From assembly GCA_930367205.1 (NCBI GenBank), contig OV884015.1:37935288-37999287 (forward strand): a stretch of DNA of 64,000 nucleotides. The letters are read 5' to 3'. The DNA is from Acanthosoma haemorrhoidale (taxonomy: Eukaryota > Arthropoda > Insecta > Hemiptera > Acanthosomatidae). Made by a program: the position numbers and the translations under genes. Shown here piece by piece: positions 34,166 through 46,216 of this stretch (position 1 is the first letter of the stretch; each line of letters begins with the position of its first letter). The notes beneath the pieces were generated by a model. It made no database searches. It saw nothing but the letters and a program-made list of their open reading frames with translations, and was not told the origin of the DNA.

Positions 34166-36354
34166 GACCTAACATATAAAAATAATTAATATAAAATACT
34201 GAAGAATGTGTCGTGACGAGAGCCCAATTGACGAATCTATTTTAGAGTTCTACTGACGATTTCTGTCCATGAAAACATGTAGCGTTGGAATAAAAATATG
34301 TGCAAGATCTTTTCAACCATGATGAAAATTGAAAATGCAAAAAAAAGAAATAAGAAGAAGATATCGCAGCCGCGTTTTGCGGAATACTCGTTTAAAATTA
34401 AAGATGGATTCTTTAATTTTTGGAACCGCTCTCGTTGGCCACATAAACGAACAGGCGCGATACCCTGTAGCCGTTTAAATAGTTGATCATCGACCTAGGC
34501 AAATGCAACCTAAAAATTGGAATCATGTGGATAGAATTTTATCCATAATGGTGTATTAGTTTTTATAAGAATGCAGTCATATCTTTTACTGAGCAACCAT
34601 TATATGTTAACATTGTATTTAGTTAGCAATATGACTCTTCAGGTATGAAGGCTAAACTGTAAAGGTATTTTCACTTATCATTGATTTTTTTTTTCTCGCG
34701 GCCATAGCGAGTTAAAAATATTAGTTCCTTACGTCTATGTCATCGAACCTAAGGCAAGTTAGTGTCATAAAATTAACGTAAACTAGACAAATAGTGGCCG
34801 AAAGTTTATAATCAACCTTCCTTGTTTTCTTATGATACAACTTATCAAGCTATCTAGTGAAAACTTTCTTGCTTACTGGTTGCAGTTTGGCTTGCTTAGA
34901 TCCAAACAGGACCGTTTTTTTTTAACCCTACCACGAGATCCGTGTCTTAGACGGGGCTCTATCATGGGTCTCGCTCACTTTTGACGAAACAATGGGGTGT
35001 GCGTATTCCAATGCCATATGGTGTACTATTTCACTGATCAGCACACCTTAGGAATCCTGTTCTAAATATGGGTACTGGCTTGTAACCATTTCGCTTCGCT
35101 TGAAGCGGGAACATTTCTCCCTACTATATGTGAATGCACACTATTCCCGCGGAAAGTCTTAGTACGTTGTAGATCACAGAAGTTCAGTCAAAATCAAACC
35201 GCGAGATGACCACGTGTTGTCGGGGAAATTATCCCTCATTCGCGATGGGCCAATATTTCTTATAAGCGAATTCACCTGTAGTCCATATCCCAGGGTGTTT
35301 TAAGAAATACTACCATTATGCCCGTGTGCAGTCCTGCGTAAAAATAGATCCTTCTACCGTTTGTCATTCGAGGGAGTTTTTTTTATTGCAAACCGTAAGT
35401 TCAATTAAGCGTTCACGTTAACGGAATACATTTGCTTATGTTTTATTTGCACGATGCGCGATGAAGTGTGGTTTAGAATATTCGAGTCTAGATAAAATCT
35501 ACGAGTGAATCATTCCCTTGATTGACGTTGGTTCTGCTTCAAGTGTTCCCATGGTTCGCCCGAACCTGCATCATGTTTAAAAAAGCTTTGGTGTGGTTTC
35601 AAAGTGTTTTGCAGGTGACTAACTACTGCGAGATCCCGTATCTTTTACATACAAAATTTCCTCATAAATTAAATGTTTAATCCCCCTTCGTAAGTTATCA
35701 TGTTTCCTCCATACAAGTACCTTCTATATGTTTTATTACAGAATGTTATTATAAGTGTTGCCTGGTTATGGAGTGAAATTTTCAAAACCGATAAGTTAAT
35801 CAATTTGCACCAGTACTACCGGATCCCTTATCAATTCTAGGTCCTGATGGGAGAGGTCGTACCGGGATTTAAAAGGTTAATGGGATATATTTGATGGCAT
35901 GTCAGTGCTAGAAAATTTCTAAGTTATTCCCCCGAAACAATGTTTCAAGAGCCAATAAATCTCGTATATTGTTGAACACGTTCGTATCTCGTTTGCTTAA
36001 GTTTTCTAAAGTCAATTTAAGCAATGCAATTTTCATTGACTGAGATGGTTTAACAATTAAAGTAATGTACTTTTGATCGCAAATATTGACCAGTTTTTTT
36101 TTACTATCATTTACAAAATGGTTACCCCAAGCATGAAATATTTGATAGTTATTTCCTTTTCTGTCTTACATCTTTATATTTGTTTTTATATCAGTTACAA
36201 GTTACAGGGGTTACAAGTGAAACACACTTAGTCATAAAATATGATTTTGAAAAAACTCTGATCAGAGATTCTTATTTGGGGCTAACTCTATTTTATCAAA
36301 TTAGGTTATAGCACTACCGTTGTGTTTTTAACTATCTTGACTCTCATATGCTTA
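34166..36354. other. Unassigned AT-rich sequence
   Basis: No features supported. Confidence 0.4.
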
Positions 36355-37145
36355 TCCTAGTGACAGCTAACTACATAAGATAAACCACTCTCTACTCGAT
36401 TGTATATATTGTAAATTATTTATAAAATGCTGTAAATTAAATTAAACAAATGTAAATAACATTACCAAACCATCAGCCATACCAGTGTAAATATTGTAGG
36501 CAATAAATGACGTAGCTGCAGACGAGTTTACAGCTTGCCCCTGGAGTATAAGGTGCCTCCTGCAAGCCGATTGGCCTATATAAAACTCATGCTGGTTGGC
36601 CGATATAAAACGCTTGCTCATTGGATGCTCGGGGCTATATATACTCCCTAGTTATATCCATCATTTCATTTTGATCGAGTAAAGCAGGGAAAATGGTTGA
36701 CATCACGGCGCTTGGCCCACCAACGACAAGCCTCTAAGGGGCACCCTCACTGTCTGATATCAGTCTATCTAACTACGACTGCACTACATGCCTAGAGAAA
36801 ACTTCAGGCCCAGCCACCAGCGGACTCTCACCACTTCACCGAAACAACCAACCTCCACCGAGGATTCCCACACTCCTTACTCCTCTCACACCACCTTCAA
36901 GCAGGTACTCCTAGTACAAGGATGCAATCACCCTAAATATTTTATATTTTCCCCTCATCCTGAATTTCTAACTAGAGAGCTTAGGGGGAAAAAACAAAAA
37001 TCAATTCATTCAAGCTACGGCTCGCCTCTGGACTGGTACTTGCAGCAGCACTTATGTTTCAAGATATTGCCTTCTCTTTTATGGAACCCTCTACACTTTT
37101 ATCTTAAACTTGCTATGTTTAGTCCGGCATTGCCAGACGCTGCAC
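36355..37145 (+). mobile_element. LTR-1 copy C (longest copy)
   Basis: Starts near 36355 with a TAGTGACAGCTAACTACATA-type LTR head, homologous to the TGTAGCGA heads of copies A and B. It contains two CCAAT-type boxes (ATTGG at 36570 and 36620) and TATA-like boxes (TATATAAAA at 36577-36585, GATATAAAA at 36602). Similarity to copy B reappears at about 37030-37140. The 125-codon ORF at 36788-37165 lies inside the repeat and is rich in Ser, Thr and Pro with no recognised domain, so it is probably not a gene. The right boundary is approximate. Confidence 0.6.
36570..36645 (+). promoter_or_regulatory. Candidate LTR promoter of LTR-1
   Basis: ATTGG boxes alternate with TATA-like sequences (36577, 36602 and the CTATATATAC stretch at about 36634-36643). 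The same arrangement is kept in copy B. Inferred promoter of the retrotransposon. Confidence 0.4.
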
Positions 37146-38127
37146 CCACGATACAATTGATGTAAACAAACTTTGCTTGCTGAACAAAAAAATCTTAGAT
37201 CTAATGGAAAGAAAATGGTGAAGCCAAGACCCTTGGGTCAATTAATAATATTATTTCCCTTTAATTTTTATGTATTCGATATGCTTAGGTAAAAGGTATT
37301 TACCGCGTGAATCGATTGTACGCACATTTATCCGATATATCCTGTAGCAATGCCACACTCATATCGCAGCCATGCAAACATTCTATTTTGTCATGGAAAT
37401 CCTGTTCCAATATCCTCTCCCGGTCTAATTAATTCCGGGTGAGTGGACGTATTGAAAATGCAATTGCGCATTGATCAGTGGCCGCTCGACGCTTTTGGAA
37501 TGTCAAACAGTTGGGATATGTGCAGAACTACTGCAACATTTCCACGGGATGCCATGTGACGGAAAGTCCTTAACTAGCTTTCATTTGCCTGCGATATTTC
37601 TGTTTATCTTTTTATTATTCTAACGATTATTGCTAGCAAACTTTAGCCAGTTGTCATGGGTTGTGATAGATTTAAAAAATCATTTTATGCCGGGAGTAAC
37701 TGCTAGTCGTTCCTTATTAAATCTTATTGCATGATAAGGCTTTTTATTTGTTAATGCTTCTATTGAAGTAATTAGCATCATAAGAAAGTGGTACCTACCA
37801 AAAATGTATTTTAAATTATGCCAAATAATAATCATATTTATTGTTTTGTATCGTATTCCAAATCTTTTTTACTGTCCAGATCATATGAGGAGCAAAGTAA
37901 GATTATAACTGTAAAGACATAGCTTTGTAACACTCCTAGAATTTGTAATAGATTTTCAATTTTGGGCTACTGACAAAATGTAGCATCTCATCGCTTCTAA
38001 ATAAATACTAAATACTAGGTGACTTCATGAAATAGCTTCTTGCTTTGGGGAATGATTGTTCTTAAAATTAACATAAACCCCGTGTTTATGCCGTTTATGA
38101 ACATAGTATTCTGCTTGTAATGTAATA
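37146..38127. other. Unassigned AT-rich sequence
   Basis: No features supported. Confidence 0.4.
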
Positions 38128-38646
38128 CTTTTTTTTTTTTTTTTTTTCCTTCATAGCCTAGCCCCTTTAAACTTACAGACAATTATATACAATTATAGAT
38201 CCTCAAGTGAATCCATTTACAAATTATTCTGTATTTCCTGTAGCATCACTACATTATATACAGGTTTTGTTATTTTATAGAAATTATATGATCGAATAAT
38301 CAAGCATAATGATATACATTATACGTGACTTGATCAAACTGACTAATAAGGTGATGGGGCTCACCTTTTTGATCAACCTTAAAACTAACTTACATACTAA
38401 TTCTTATCCTAATTTTTCCCCGACAGTCTGTTGCCATCGATGCGGGAGGGGTGGCGGGGTCATAGTGTTAAACACTGGATTTGTCAGGTGCTGCAACGAG
38501 TCAAAAAACTTAATGGTGTCTCCGGCGGATGAACTCACCCACCGACGGCACACCAAGCAAGGGGTGCAGGTCAGCGTTCTTCAACCTCTCGAAAGAGGTA
38601 TGTCGGACCACTTTTCGCATGATTCCATTCTGGAAGTGTTGGAGTG
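38128..38646 (-). mobile_element. NLR-A 3' fragment, copy 2
   Basis: Minus-strand, 5'-truncated copy: a poly-T run at about 38130-38148 (its poly-A tail), a ~220-bp 3' UTR with the same GGTGAGCCCCATCACC hairpin, then the last ~90 codons of ORF2 in broken frames. Key shared stretches are GTGTTAAACACTGGATTTGT and CATCGATGCGGG. Similarity to the NLR-A ORF2 stops at TTGGAGTGGG (38646), where a T-rich run and a hairpin begin. Confidence 0.8.
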
Positions 38647-38673
38647 GGTTTTTTTTTTATTTTTTTTTTTTTA

Positions 38674-38735
38674 CCCGGATGAAATAGTTTGGGTAAGCTT
38701 TTATCAGCAAGCTTACCCAAACTATTTCATCCGGG
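38674..38735. repeat. Perfect hairpin, 27-bp arms and 8-nt loop
   Basis: The arm at 38674-38700 (CCCGGATGAAATAGTTTGGG then TAAGCTT) is the exact inverse of 38709-38735, with TTATCAGC between. On the minus strand it is followed by a mostly-A run of ~25 nt and then the NLR-A fragment. It is not part of NLR-A in the intact copy. Confidence 0.95.
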
Positions 38736-38739
38736 CCTA

Positions 38740-40727
38740 AAAATAATATCATTGTTGATATTTTATTACGTTTATTTTCTTAAGTGAATGTTCAATAATT
38801 GGCAGTGTCTACCATGATTTTTTCTACGAAAAGGTATAAGATAAAACTATGTTATTGCTCATCAAAAACTCCGCAAATGCTCAACGATGTGGAAGGCTGG
38901 AATCCTTTGGAAGCTAGGTCGGAATCTCAAGAAAGTCCGAAAAATTTATTTCTCTCAGGAATGTCCGGAATCCTTCTTCCTAAAGTGAAGTGTATTAGAG
39001 CGGGAATTCCACCATATTAAACGATAGCGACCATTCTTTGGGCCTGGAGCTTAATAATTACTACTCCAGTTACTAGAATAGTATTTTATCAAACTCATCA
39101 TTACTGTTTTCAGTTGAGTAATAGACGAAGTTTTCAAATACTCAGTTACAACAAGGATATGACACACCTTGATGAAAAGCATATTTTATTACCAAACGTA
39201 ATTGATTCTGGTCATATTCACCATCCACTACGCAACTTCACTGGTGTCATTATACATTACAAGAAAGTTTACCAAAATATAATACTATATTTATATTTTT
39301 AAATTGAATAATGTTAAAACAAAAATAAAATTAAGGAGTTCCGGGCAATTTATATTAATACCTATTTAATTGTATTATTATACGATTACGTCCATACCCA
39401 ACTCCCCTAATTTCTGTTTATTTGTTTGCACTAGAAAACATAAGGGGAGAGGAAAAATTTTTATCTTGTTCACCAAGCCTAACACCAAAGTGTCCAAGGT
39501 AATCTCTCTTTACAAAGTCACTAACAGTATTTCTGTTACATGTATTCTGCGCATATGCAGCAAAACTCATCAGGATGATTTACGCAACTTCTTCTACTTG
39601 AACTCATTTTATTTCTATCCAACAACATAAGTACGTTTTACGTAGACTTTATAACAACGCTCTAATAAACACAAATATTACCCTGCACGGCGAGAACTCA
39701 CAAACTAACCTCAACTCTATTTGAAGCGTTGAAACTCACATATGTTGCCGGATGCTTACACCATCTAATGGATTTTCCTGAAACTAACTAGACAGCAGAC
39801 GACAATTGGGCAAGTATACAGGAACCAATCCTTGTATATGTGATTTAGAACTGCACAAAATAGAGTTAAAACTTCACGTAAAAAAAAACACTCTGATCTA
39901 AAAACGTAGAGCAGATAGACAAAAACGTATTTCATATTTAGATTCAGCGTCCCAAATATACCTTAAATCAGACTCCCAAAACAATTTTTTTCTTGTAGGC
40001 CTGTGCAATTTTATGTATATTTCCTAGCCAGGAAATCGTCATGCTCCTTAAAGAAGTAGGTCATCTAGTCTGTACTTCTGCAGAGTAATAGTGGGGGTAT
40101 GATACACATCTTTTGCATCCTTCGTAATATATATTACTGAATAGTCTTTTCTCAATATTTTAAAAAGAAACGCCGTAGAGTCCCCGAATCAACTCTCGAT
40201 GTGGCCCCATCACTAAGTATATTTTTGAAAAAAATACAATTAATGGTTTATCACCAATTTTTTTTTGTTCATGAATAATCAAAATAGAGATGAATTTTAT
40301 ACACAGCCCTTGACCGATATTCAATTTCTCGAGTGGAACTCTCTCGTGAATGTCCGAGAAGGTTGGAGAAGCAGACATCCCTTCCGATGTGGAACCCAGC
40401 CCTGATAAACACACAATGCTTTCCTTGATAGTTCCTGATTGCTATCTGAGTCAGCAATGAGAGAGAGAGAGAGGGAGTGAGACATCTGTCTTATATCGAG
40501 CTGAGACTGGTTGCCTTTCTTCTTTTAGTCATTGCTATATTCGTATATATTATCCTATTCTAGGGACCTGACCATTATAATTATCTTACTAATAATATGA
40601 TTGAACATTCAAATGTTTTATAGGTAGGACTGTTAATCTGTCAGCAGAGGCACGTATTTTCAGCGCTAAAATATGAAAGGAAAAATTAATTTTCTTACGT
40701 AAACATCCTTATAATTTACTTATTGAA
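38740..40727. other. Unassigned AT-rich sequence
   Basis: Short ORFs only. No supported gene or repeat. Confidence 0.4.
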
Positions 40728-40921
40728 ACTTCTTTATTGTGATAAAATTACAATCGGTCTTATTGGCAATAATTAATTGTAATCAATGTTCTCATTCATA
40801 CCATATTTACAATATACATTCACTCGCTCATTCATACAGTATTTACACACAGCCCATAGACCTCCCAAATCCACATGGTTGTCTCCTCCTTCGCATGCGA
40901 AAGAGGAAGCCTTGGGAAGAC
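40728..40921 (-). mobile_element. NLR-B 3' fragment, copy 5
   Basis: Minus-strand 3' UTR only. It includes TTATTGTGATAAAATTACAA at the 3' end and CACATGGTTGTCTCCTCC and CGCATGCGAAAGAGGAAG further in. Truncated at about 40921. Confidence 0.75.
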
Positions 40922-42101
40922 TATTGATAAAAGGACAGTATTACTCGTATACGTGTTTTTGAAAATTAACATAAATTGCCTACAAGTAAAAAATAATAAT
41001 TGCTCCAAAATAAATGTAATTCTGGCAAAAATGCCAATACACATATAAAATAATACACTTTCCTTAAAATAGATAGGTACTAATTCCTAGGAAATGATTA
41101 AACATAGTAAATGAAAAAAATATCTAAATGAATTATAAATTATTTAAAATAACATTAATAGAAGTGACCTAACTTTAAATTTAATGGTAATTCTTATGCA
41201 CCTTCGAGTATTCAAAATGGCCGAATTATTTAGTGTGTTTTCCTTGTGTAAAGAAAATTTTTTAATTGTTAATCGGGATTATAAAAAAAAAATTATTAGA
41301 AGGCTGGTTGTGGGCTAAACGTGTTAATGAATGTGCACCTGGCCTACCCGTAATTTATTTTATACTGTTATAATGCAAATTATATAAATAGTTCAAAAAA
41401 ACTAAAATTTAAATGAAAAGTTAAAATAATTTGTCACCTATTCTAACAGTCAGATCCGTTACTGTAGTGTCCTTATCTGTAATTTTAGTCATATTTAATT
41501 ATATTAATTGCAAGATATCCGAGAATGGCGGTGGTAACCACCAAAACCGCTTGTATCAATATAAAATAATCTGTAAACCAGAGAGTGGTGTATATTTATA
41601 ATAAAAAATATTTACTTGTTATGTGGTGGTCGAAAAAAAAAAAATAGCGATACTCAAATAAACTAGTTAAATCCACAACTGGGACGTGGCTGTTGACACA
41701 TGTGGCTTTGCCAGCAGTCGTTATTTTCCACGGGGATATGTAAATTCTCTCAAGGCCTTCTCTCAGGGAAACAATGATTCATCACTGGCAAAAAAGAAGC
41801 CTTCCATGTTTGAGGACGACTCCGCAACAACTGACTCATCAGCTTAGTTTCTATTGCGATTGTCATGGGGTAGTTTTTACTTAAAAAGAAAAGTTTAAAA
41901 AGCAAACACTCCGTATAAGACAGCTGTATTTTAATATTTACCCTGTGTTAAAATACAATTTTTCACAAAAGCTTTAGAGCTCTCTAAAATTTTTTTTATT
42001 TATTCTTACTTCATAAGCCGACGTTTCGCCTCTTCAGACATTCTCAGGACTGTGAATGTTATCACTTTAAAATCATTGTTCTATTCTTTCAATATTGCAT
42101 G
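40922..42101. other. Unassigned sequence with a Penelope-like motif
   Basis: Nothing coding is recognised. The stretch at 42020-42060 (GACGTTTCGCCTCTTCAGAC, ATTCTCAGGACTG) resembles a sequence I associate with ends of some arthropod retroelements; this is weak. Confidence 0.3.
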
Positions 42102-42495
42102 CAGCCTCAAAGCTGAATATTCAAAAGGAATATTGCCTTGTGTACAACCAAAAGAACAATAAAATAGTTTACAGTTTAAAACAATAACGAGTTAAAACTT
42201 TCGATAGAAAAATATTTCTTTTGCACATCTAACAAGAAAACAAGTAGTATTCACTAATTATATTAAATTCTAAATTGGGAAGTCTGCTTAGCCGCATCTT
42301 CCTTTGGAGGAATACCGTAAATAAGGTTTTATAAGCTGGTACCACAACAGTTCGGAAAATCACTGGTATTCCTAAATTAGCTGTGAGCTCCACTCCACAA
42401 TTACTTGAGTGCGGTTTGGAACTTAGTGCCTATTTTATTGTTCTTTTGGTTGTACACAATGCAATATCCCTTTTTAATATTCAGCTTTGAGGCTG
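42102..42495. repeat. Foldback element, 66-bp arms
   Basis: Arms at 42102-42167 and 42430-42495 are inverted copies with 3 mismatches in 66. Both carry CAGCCTCAAAGCTGAATATT and GTGTACAACCAAAAGAACAA. The 262-bp spacer has no ORF. It may be a MITE-like element or two oppositely oriented copies of one repeat. Confidence 0.9.
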
Positions 42496-43152
42496 TAATT
42501 CAGTATCCCGGTTAAACGTTTTCTCAGAAACGTTAGATTTGTTGGACGGTAATCGATTATGTTGCTTTTAGTTTAGCTGTGTTTAGTGTAGCTATTTATA
42601 GCTTTTAGTTCAAATTGTCAGTAATGACAATTATCACACATAACTCATTAAGGTAAGGAACTGGAACCTCCATTTCAAATCCCACGTTGCTAACGTATTT
42701 AACCTGTTACCTTAACCCTGTTAAGTACCCACCAGTATTGTGCGAGTACCTACTCCCATTAGGTAGAACAGATAGAATGACGCATGAGAAACAACGTAAG
42801 TTTGGTTTGAAACTATAAACAAGAAACTAAAACAGATCCTTTACACAGTAAACTTTTTCGGGTTATGTCATTTCTCATCTATTGAAATTCTACCATCGAT
42901 TGTTTTCTGTCTTGCATCACAGTAGGGCCGGGCCGGTAAGGCTTCATTTAAAACGCCTCTAACACTCGAAGAACAATTTTTTTTGACTTACACTCATAGT
43001 TATGCTTATTAAGTGGTAGTACTCGCGTTCGAATCTTTACTGTTGGATTTTTTCCGAGGCGTTCCCAAGAAATAAATTCAAATTTTCAACTCGTTGAAGA
43101 ACTTTACCGTTAGGGTTCAATAACGTCCTATTTCCTTCCCTCACATTATTTA

Positions 43153-43216
43153 TTTCTTATTCACAAACGCTTTTCGCAGACTAAACTGACTTTCTGTTCA
43201 GTTTGTGAATAAGAAA
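43153..43216. repeat. Short foldback, 16-bp arms
   Basis: TTTCTTATTCACAAAC (43153-43168) is inverted exactly at 43201-43216, with a 32-bp spacer. Confidence 0.85.
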
Positions 43217-43333
43217 GAAAAAACTTGTGGAAAGACAAAAATAGGAAGTTATTTACTTAATCTTAACCGCGCCCAGCAATTAATACCAAATTACGAGTCA
43301 TGATGAATTAGAGTAACTATTGTGGGAATCGGC

Positions 43334-43658
43334 AGTTTAATAATGTTTGTAGAGGAGAGTCTTTTAAAAGACAATAAAGAATAGCTTTATTATGAAGTAC
43401 AAGCAAAACACTGATATATACAAATATTAAGAGTTATGTTACTACATACTAGGTGGAGGGTTTAGGGACGAGTGTCGGGGAGCAACTGGGTGGGGCTAAA
43501 GCCGAGGGTAGTTCTTGGAATTGGGAGGAGGTTGCTTACTTAAAAATATCAGTAACTTCCATTAAGTCACGAGGCAGGTATATACTAGAAGGGGCTTGCT
43601 TCTACTTTTAGCATTATATATAATATTAGCATTACAATATTCTTTGCATTATATAACT
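43334..43658 (+). mobile_element. LTR-2 copy (plus strand), with possible primer-binding site
   Basis: A 325-bp LTR-like repeat beginning AGTTTAATAATG and ending GCATTATATAACT. Its inverted copy is at 46301-46671. AGTTA...TAACT-type ends are as in some Gypsy-group LTRs. It is followed directly by GGCGAGACCC (43659-43668), which may be a primer-binding site, and by leader-like sequence to about 43740. No gag or pol ORF follows, so the element is truncated. Confidence 0.6.
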
Positions 43659-43668
43659 GGCGAGACCC

Positions 43669-45051
43669 ATTTACGACCTAGTTTAAGGCTGAAGCAGTTG
43701 GTGGCGTATCCTATTCACCATTGCCTCTAACGGTGACCTTTACTCATTGTACAATGAAACACCAGTGGTTTGTTATCGTCATACTCTCGCTTCGAAGTCC
43801 TCTTGCAAGTTTAAAGAAAAAAAAAAACATACCAGGCGAATCTTGATTTTAAAACGTGCTGTTTCTGCGTTGAGATATTCTCATTGGTATGCCTCATTGT
43901 ACCTGAATCTTATCCAGTTACACTTCCAAGTTATATCACGCAATACAATAAATCCGGAGGCATTTTCAAGTGAATATGAAGGTAGAACTATAAGATAACG
44001 TCTTTATAAACAGCTCTAGGAATTGCGTGTTCACTTATGGTGCGGTTGTCATGTCGATATTACTGTCTGCCCTAGTTGACTCAATAGACATTTTCAATTA
44101 ACATTCCTTGCAGAATCATTACTTCTCTCACTCAAGAACTATTACAGAAATTACAAATATGTCGTTAGCATGCACGTAGTTGCCGTATAAATCTAACAGA
44201 TGCAAAGGAGTATTGTAAAGGTTTACTTGAGTATTGAGCTCATCAAATATTGGTGTATAATCCCATCCTCTAACTTTGCCACTGTCAAAGATGGCGGAGC
44301 AAACAAATATTCTAAAATATTAACTTTTGGTTTTTAATATCCAAACATGGAAATCGCTGGTTCCCACATGTTTATATATATGTAAATATGTATTTCAGTG
44401 ACGAGGAGGTATAGCAAATAATAATAAGTTTTTTATGATCGGTAATATCCATTGTTTATCATTAAATTAAAAATTTTTGGTGTTTCTGAGTATATTTTTT
44501 GTTAATAATAATGTTTTTTTGGCCTACTGACCTCGTGTACTTGAACGTAGAGATTACCTATGCTTAACCTTTCTCTCTGTCCCAGCAAGAAATCGACCAG
44601 CGTCATTCTGACTATTTACGCTGTTGCTATTAATTGTTCATTATGGAAAGAGAATGTTATGAGTATAAAATATTCCGTTCGTATATGCAATAGCTTCGAT
44701 TCTGTTTCGGTCCGACTACTATCGGGCAGAGATCGTAGCCTTCACCCTGTTGTCGCCTGAAGGTCCCTTCGAAGGCAATCTCCAGGCTGAATATAAGTTC
44801 AGGTCGGGTTCAGATACGCAGCATAACTTCCAACAGGACATTTGTCATTTATGGAAAGCCTTACTTTACACCTTAAAAACTGAAAAAGTTTCCTTTAAAA
44901 GTCTGTATCAATATGAAAATTGACTAGTTCCACAATGCTATTACCACTTGTTTCCTATTTGGTTGTTACGAATTTTATACTTAAGCCATTAAAGTTATAT
45001 TGTTGTTTCCTAGAATACTTGAATATCTTATTGTTGATTCAGTGTTCCTTG
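43669..45051. other. Leader remnant and unassigned sequence
   Basis: The first ~80 bases after the LTR may be retrotransposon leader. The rest has only short ORFs without resemblance to known proteins. Confidence 0.35.
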
Positions 45052-45329
45052 TGACCTGCTATAAATACGTGACAGTGGGAGTCCTGGCATTTCAATTAAT
45101 TTAAATTCACTGGCTCGTATCCGTTAGAGGAGGAGCGTGGGGGACTTCCCAAGACTTCGCTTGCGATGGAGGTGACAACCATATGGATTTGGGAGGTCTC
45201 TGGAATGCTTGTAAATAATGTATGAATGAGCGAGTTAATGAAAATTATGAGTATAATATGAAATAGAACATTTAACAATTACTTATTTCCCAATAAAGCA
45301 GATTGTAATTTTATCACAATAAAGAAGTT

Positions 45330-45330
<1 letters not shown>
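45052..45330 (+). mobile_element. NLR-B 3' fragment, copy 6
   Basis: Plus-strand copy in two blocks, 45052-45090 (GACCTGCTATAAATACGTGA, GGGAGTCCTGGC) and 45131-45330, with internal sequence lost or replaced. The 3' end is AATTTTATCACAATAAAG, then the (AT)n tract. Confidence 0.75.

Positions 45331-45331
<1 letters not shown>

Positions 45332-45368
<37 letters not shown>
45332..45368 (+). repeat. (AT)n microsatellite at the NLR-B 3' end
   Basis: About 18 uninterrupted AT units start 14 bases after the element's AATAAAG terminus. Confidence 0.95.
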
Positions 45369-45371
<3 letters not shown>

Positions 45372-46216
45372 AAAAGATTCAGTCTTAAGTGGAACTGGAA
45401 TACACGACTATGTAAACGTTATTAAACTTTGAGGCTAAAATAAATTAAATTCACATTACTATTTAATGGGTTATTATCAGTTGTACTAGCAATCCCGATC
45501 TTTTTTTTTTTCATTGAGTTATGTTCGTTTGCATAGTTGAAGTCTGCAGAGTTTAAAGATACGAAAAAACAGTACTAATTAATTATATTGCCGCACGACA
45601 CCTTGGAGCTACAATTTTACGACTAAAATTTACTTGGCTACGCTTGCAAATCGCGACCATTTTCAATTTCTAGAGCTAAATCATGTTTATTATCAATCAT
45701 GCGACCTTGCGTGTCCGAATTCTACGCAAAAATTAAGTAGCGGCGATGAATGGACAACCTGGCTAACACACGCGATCTTGGAATAACTTTCAGTTCGTTA
45801 AATTGCTGGCTGGTTTTGGTCCTTACTATTTTGCTTTGCCAATTATTAATTCAATACTCAGGATTGTAAGTTGCGACTCCAACACAAATGGAAATTCGAA
45901 GATTCGGTCGTCATTAGTCATTTTAATTTTCGGAGTTGTTAATATAAATAAAAGGAAGTATATTTGACTAAAACAAACTACTGATTAGTTTATTACACTT
46001 CAATTTAGTCTAATAGATTGGATAATTTTAGGAACTGGCCTTTTTTTATCTATTGCTGACTTGTTATATCCTAGAGGCTTCGGTTGGTTTCCCAGAAATG
46101 TGTTTTCCTTATTTGTAGTTGAATAAGTTGTAAGAAGGAGTTATGAAGAAAAAAAGATCGAAGACTTTTAAAAGGGATTTTTTGTTGATAAGCGTTTCCA
46201 CTATAAATATAAATAA
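45369..46216. other. Unassigned AT-rich sequence
   Basis: No features supported. Confidence 0.4.

Noticed and set aside
36788..37165. 125-codon ORF as a possible gag gene
   Set aside because: It lies inside the LTR-1 repeat, is low-complexity at its start, and the matching copy at 23.8 kb is not open over the same region.
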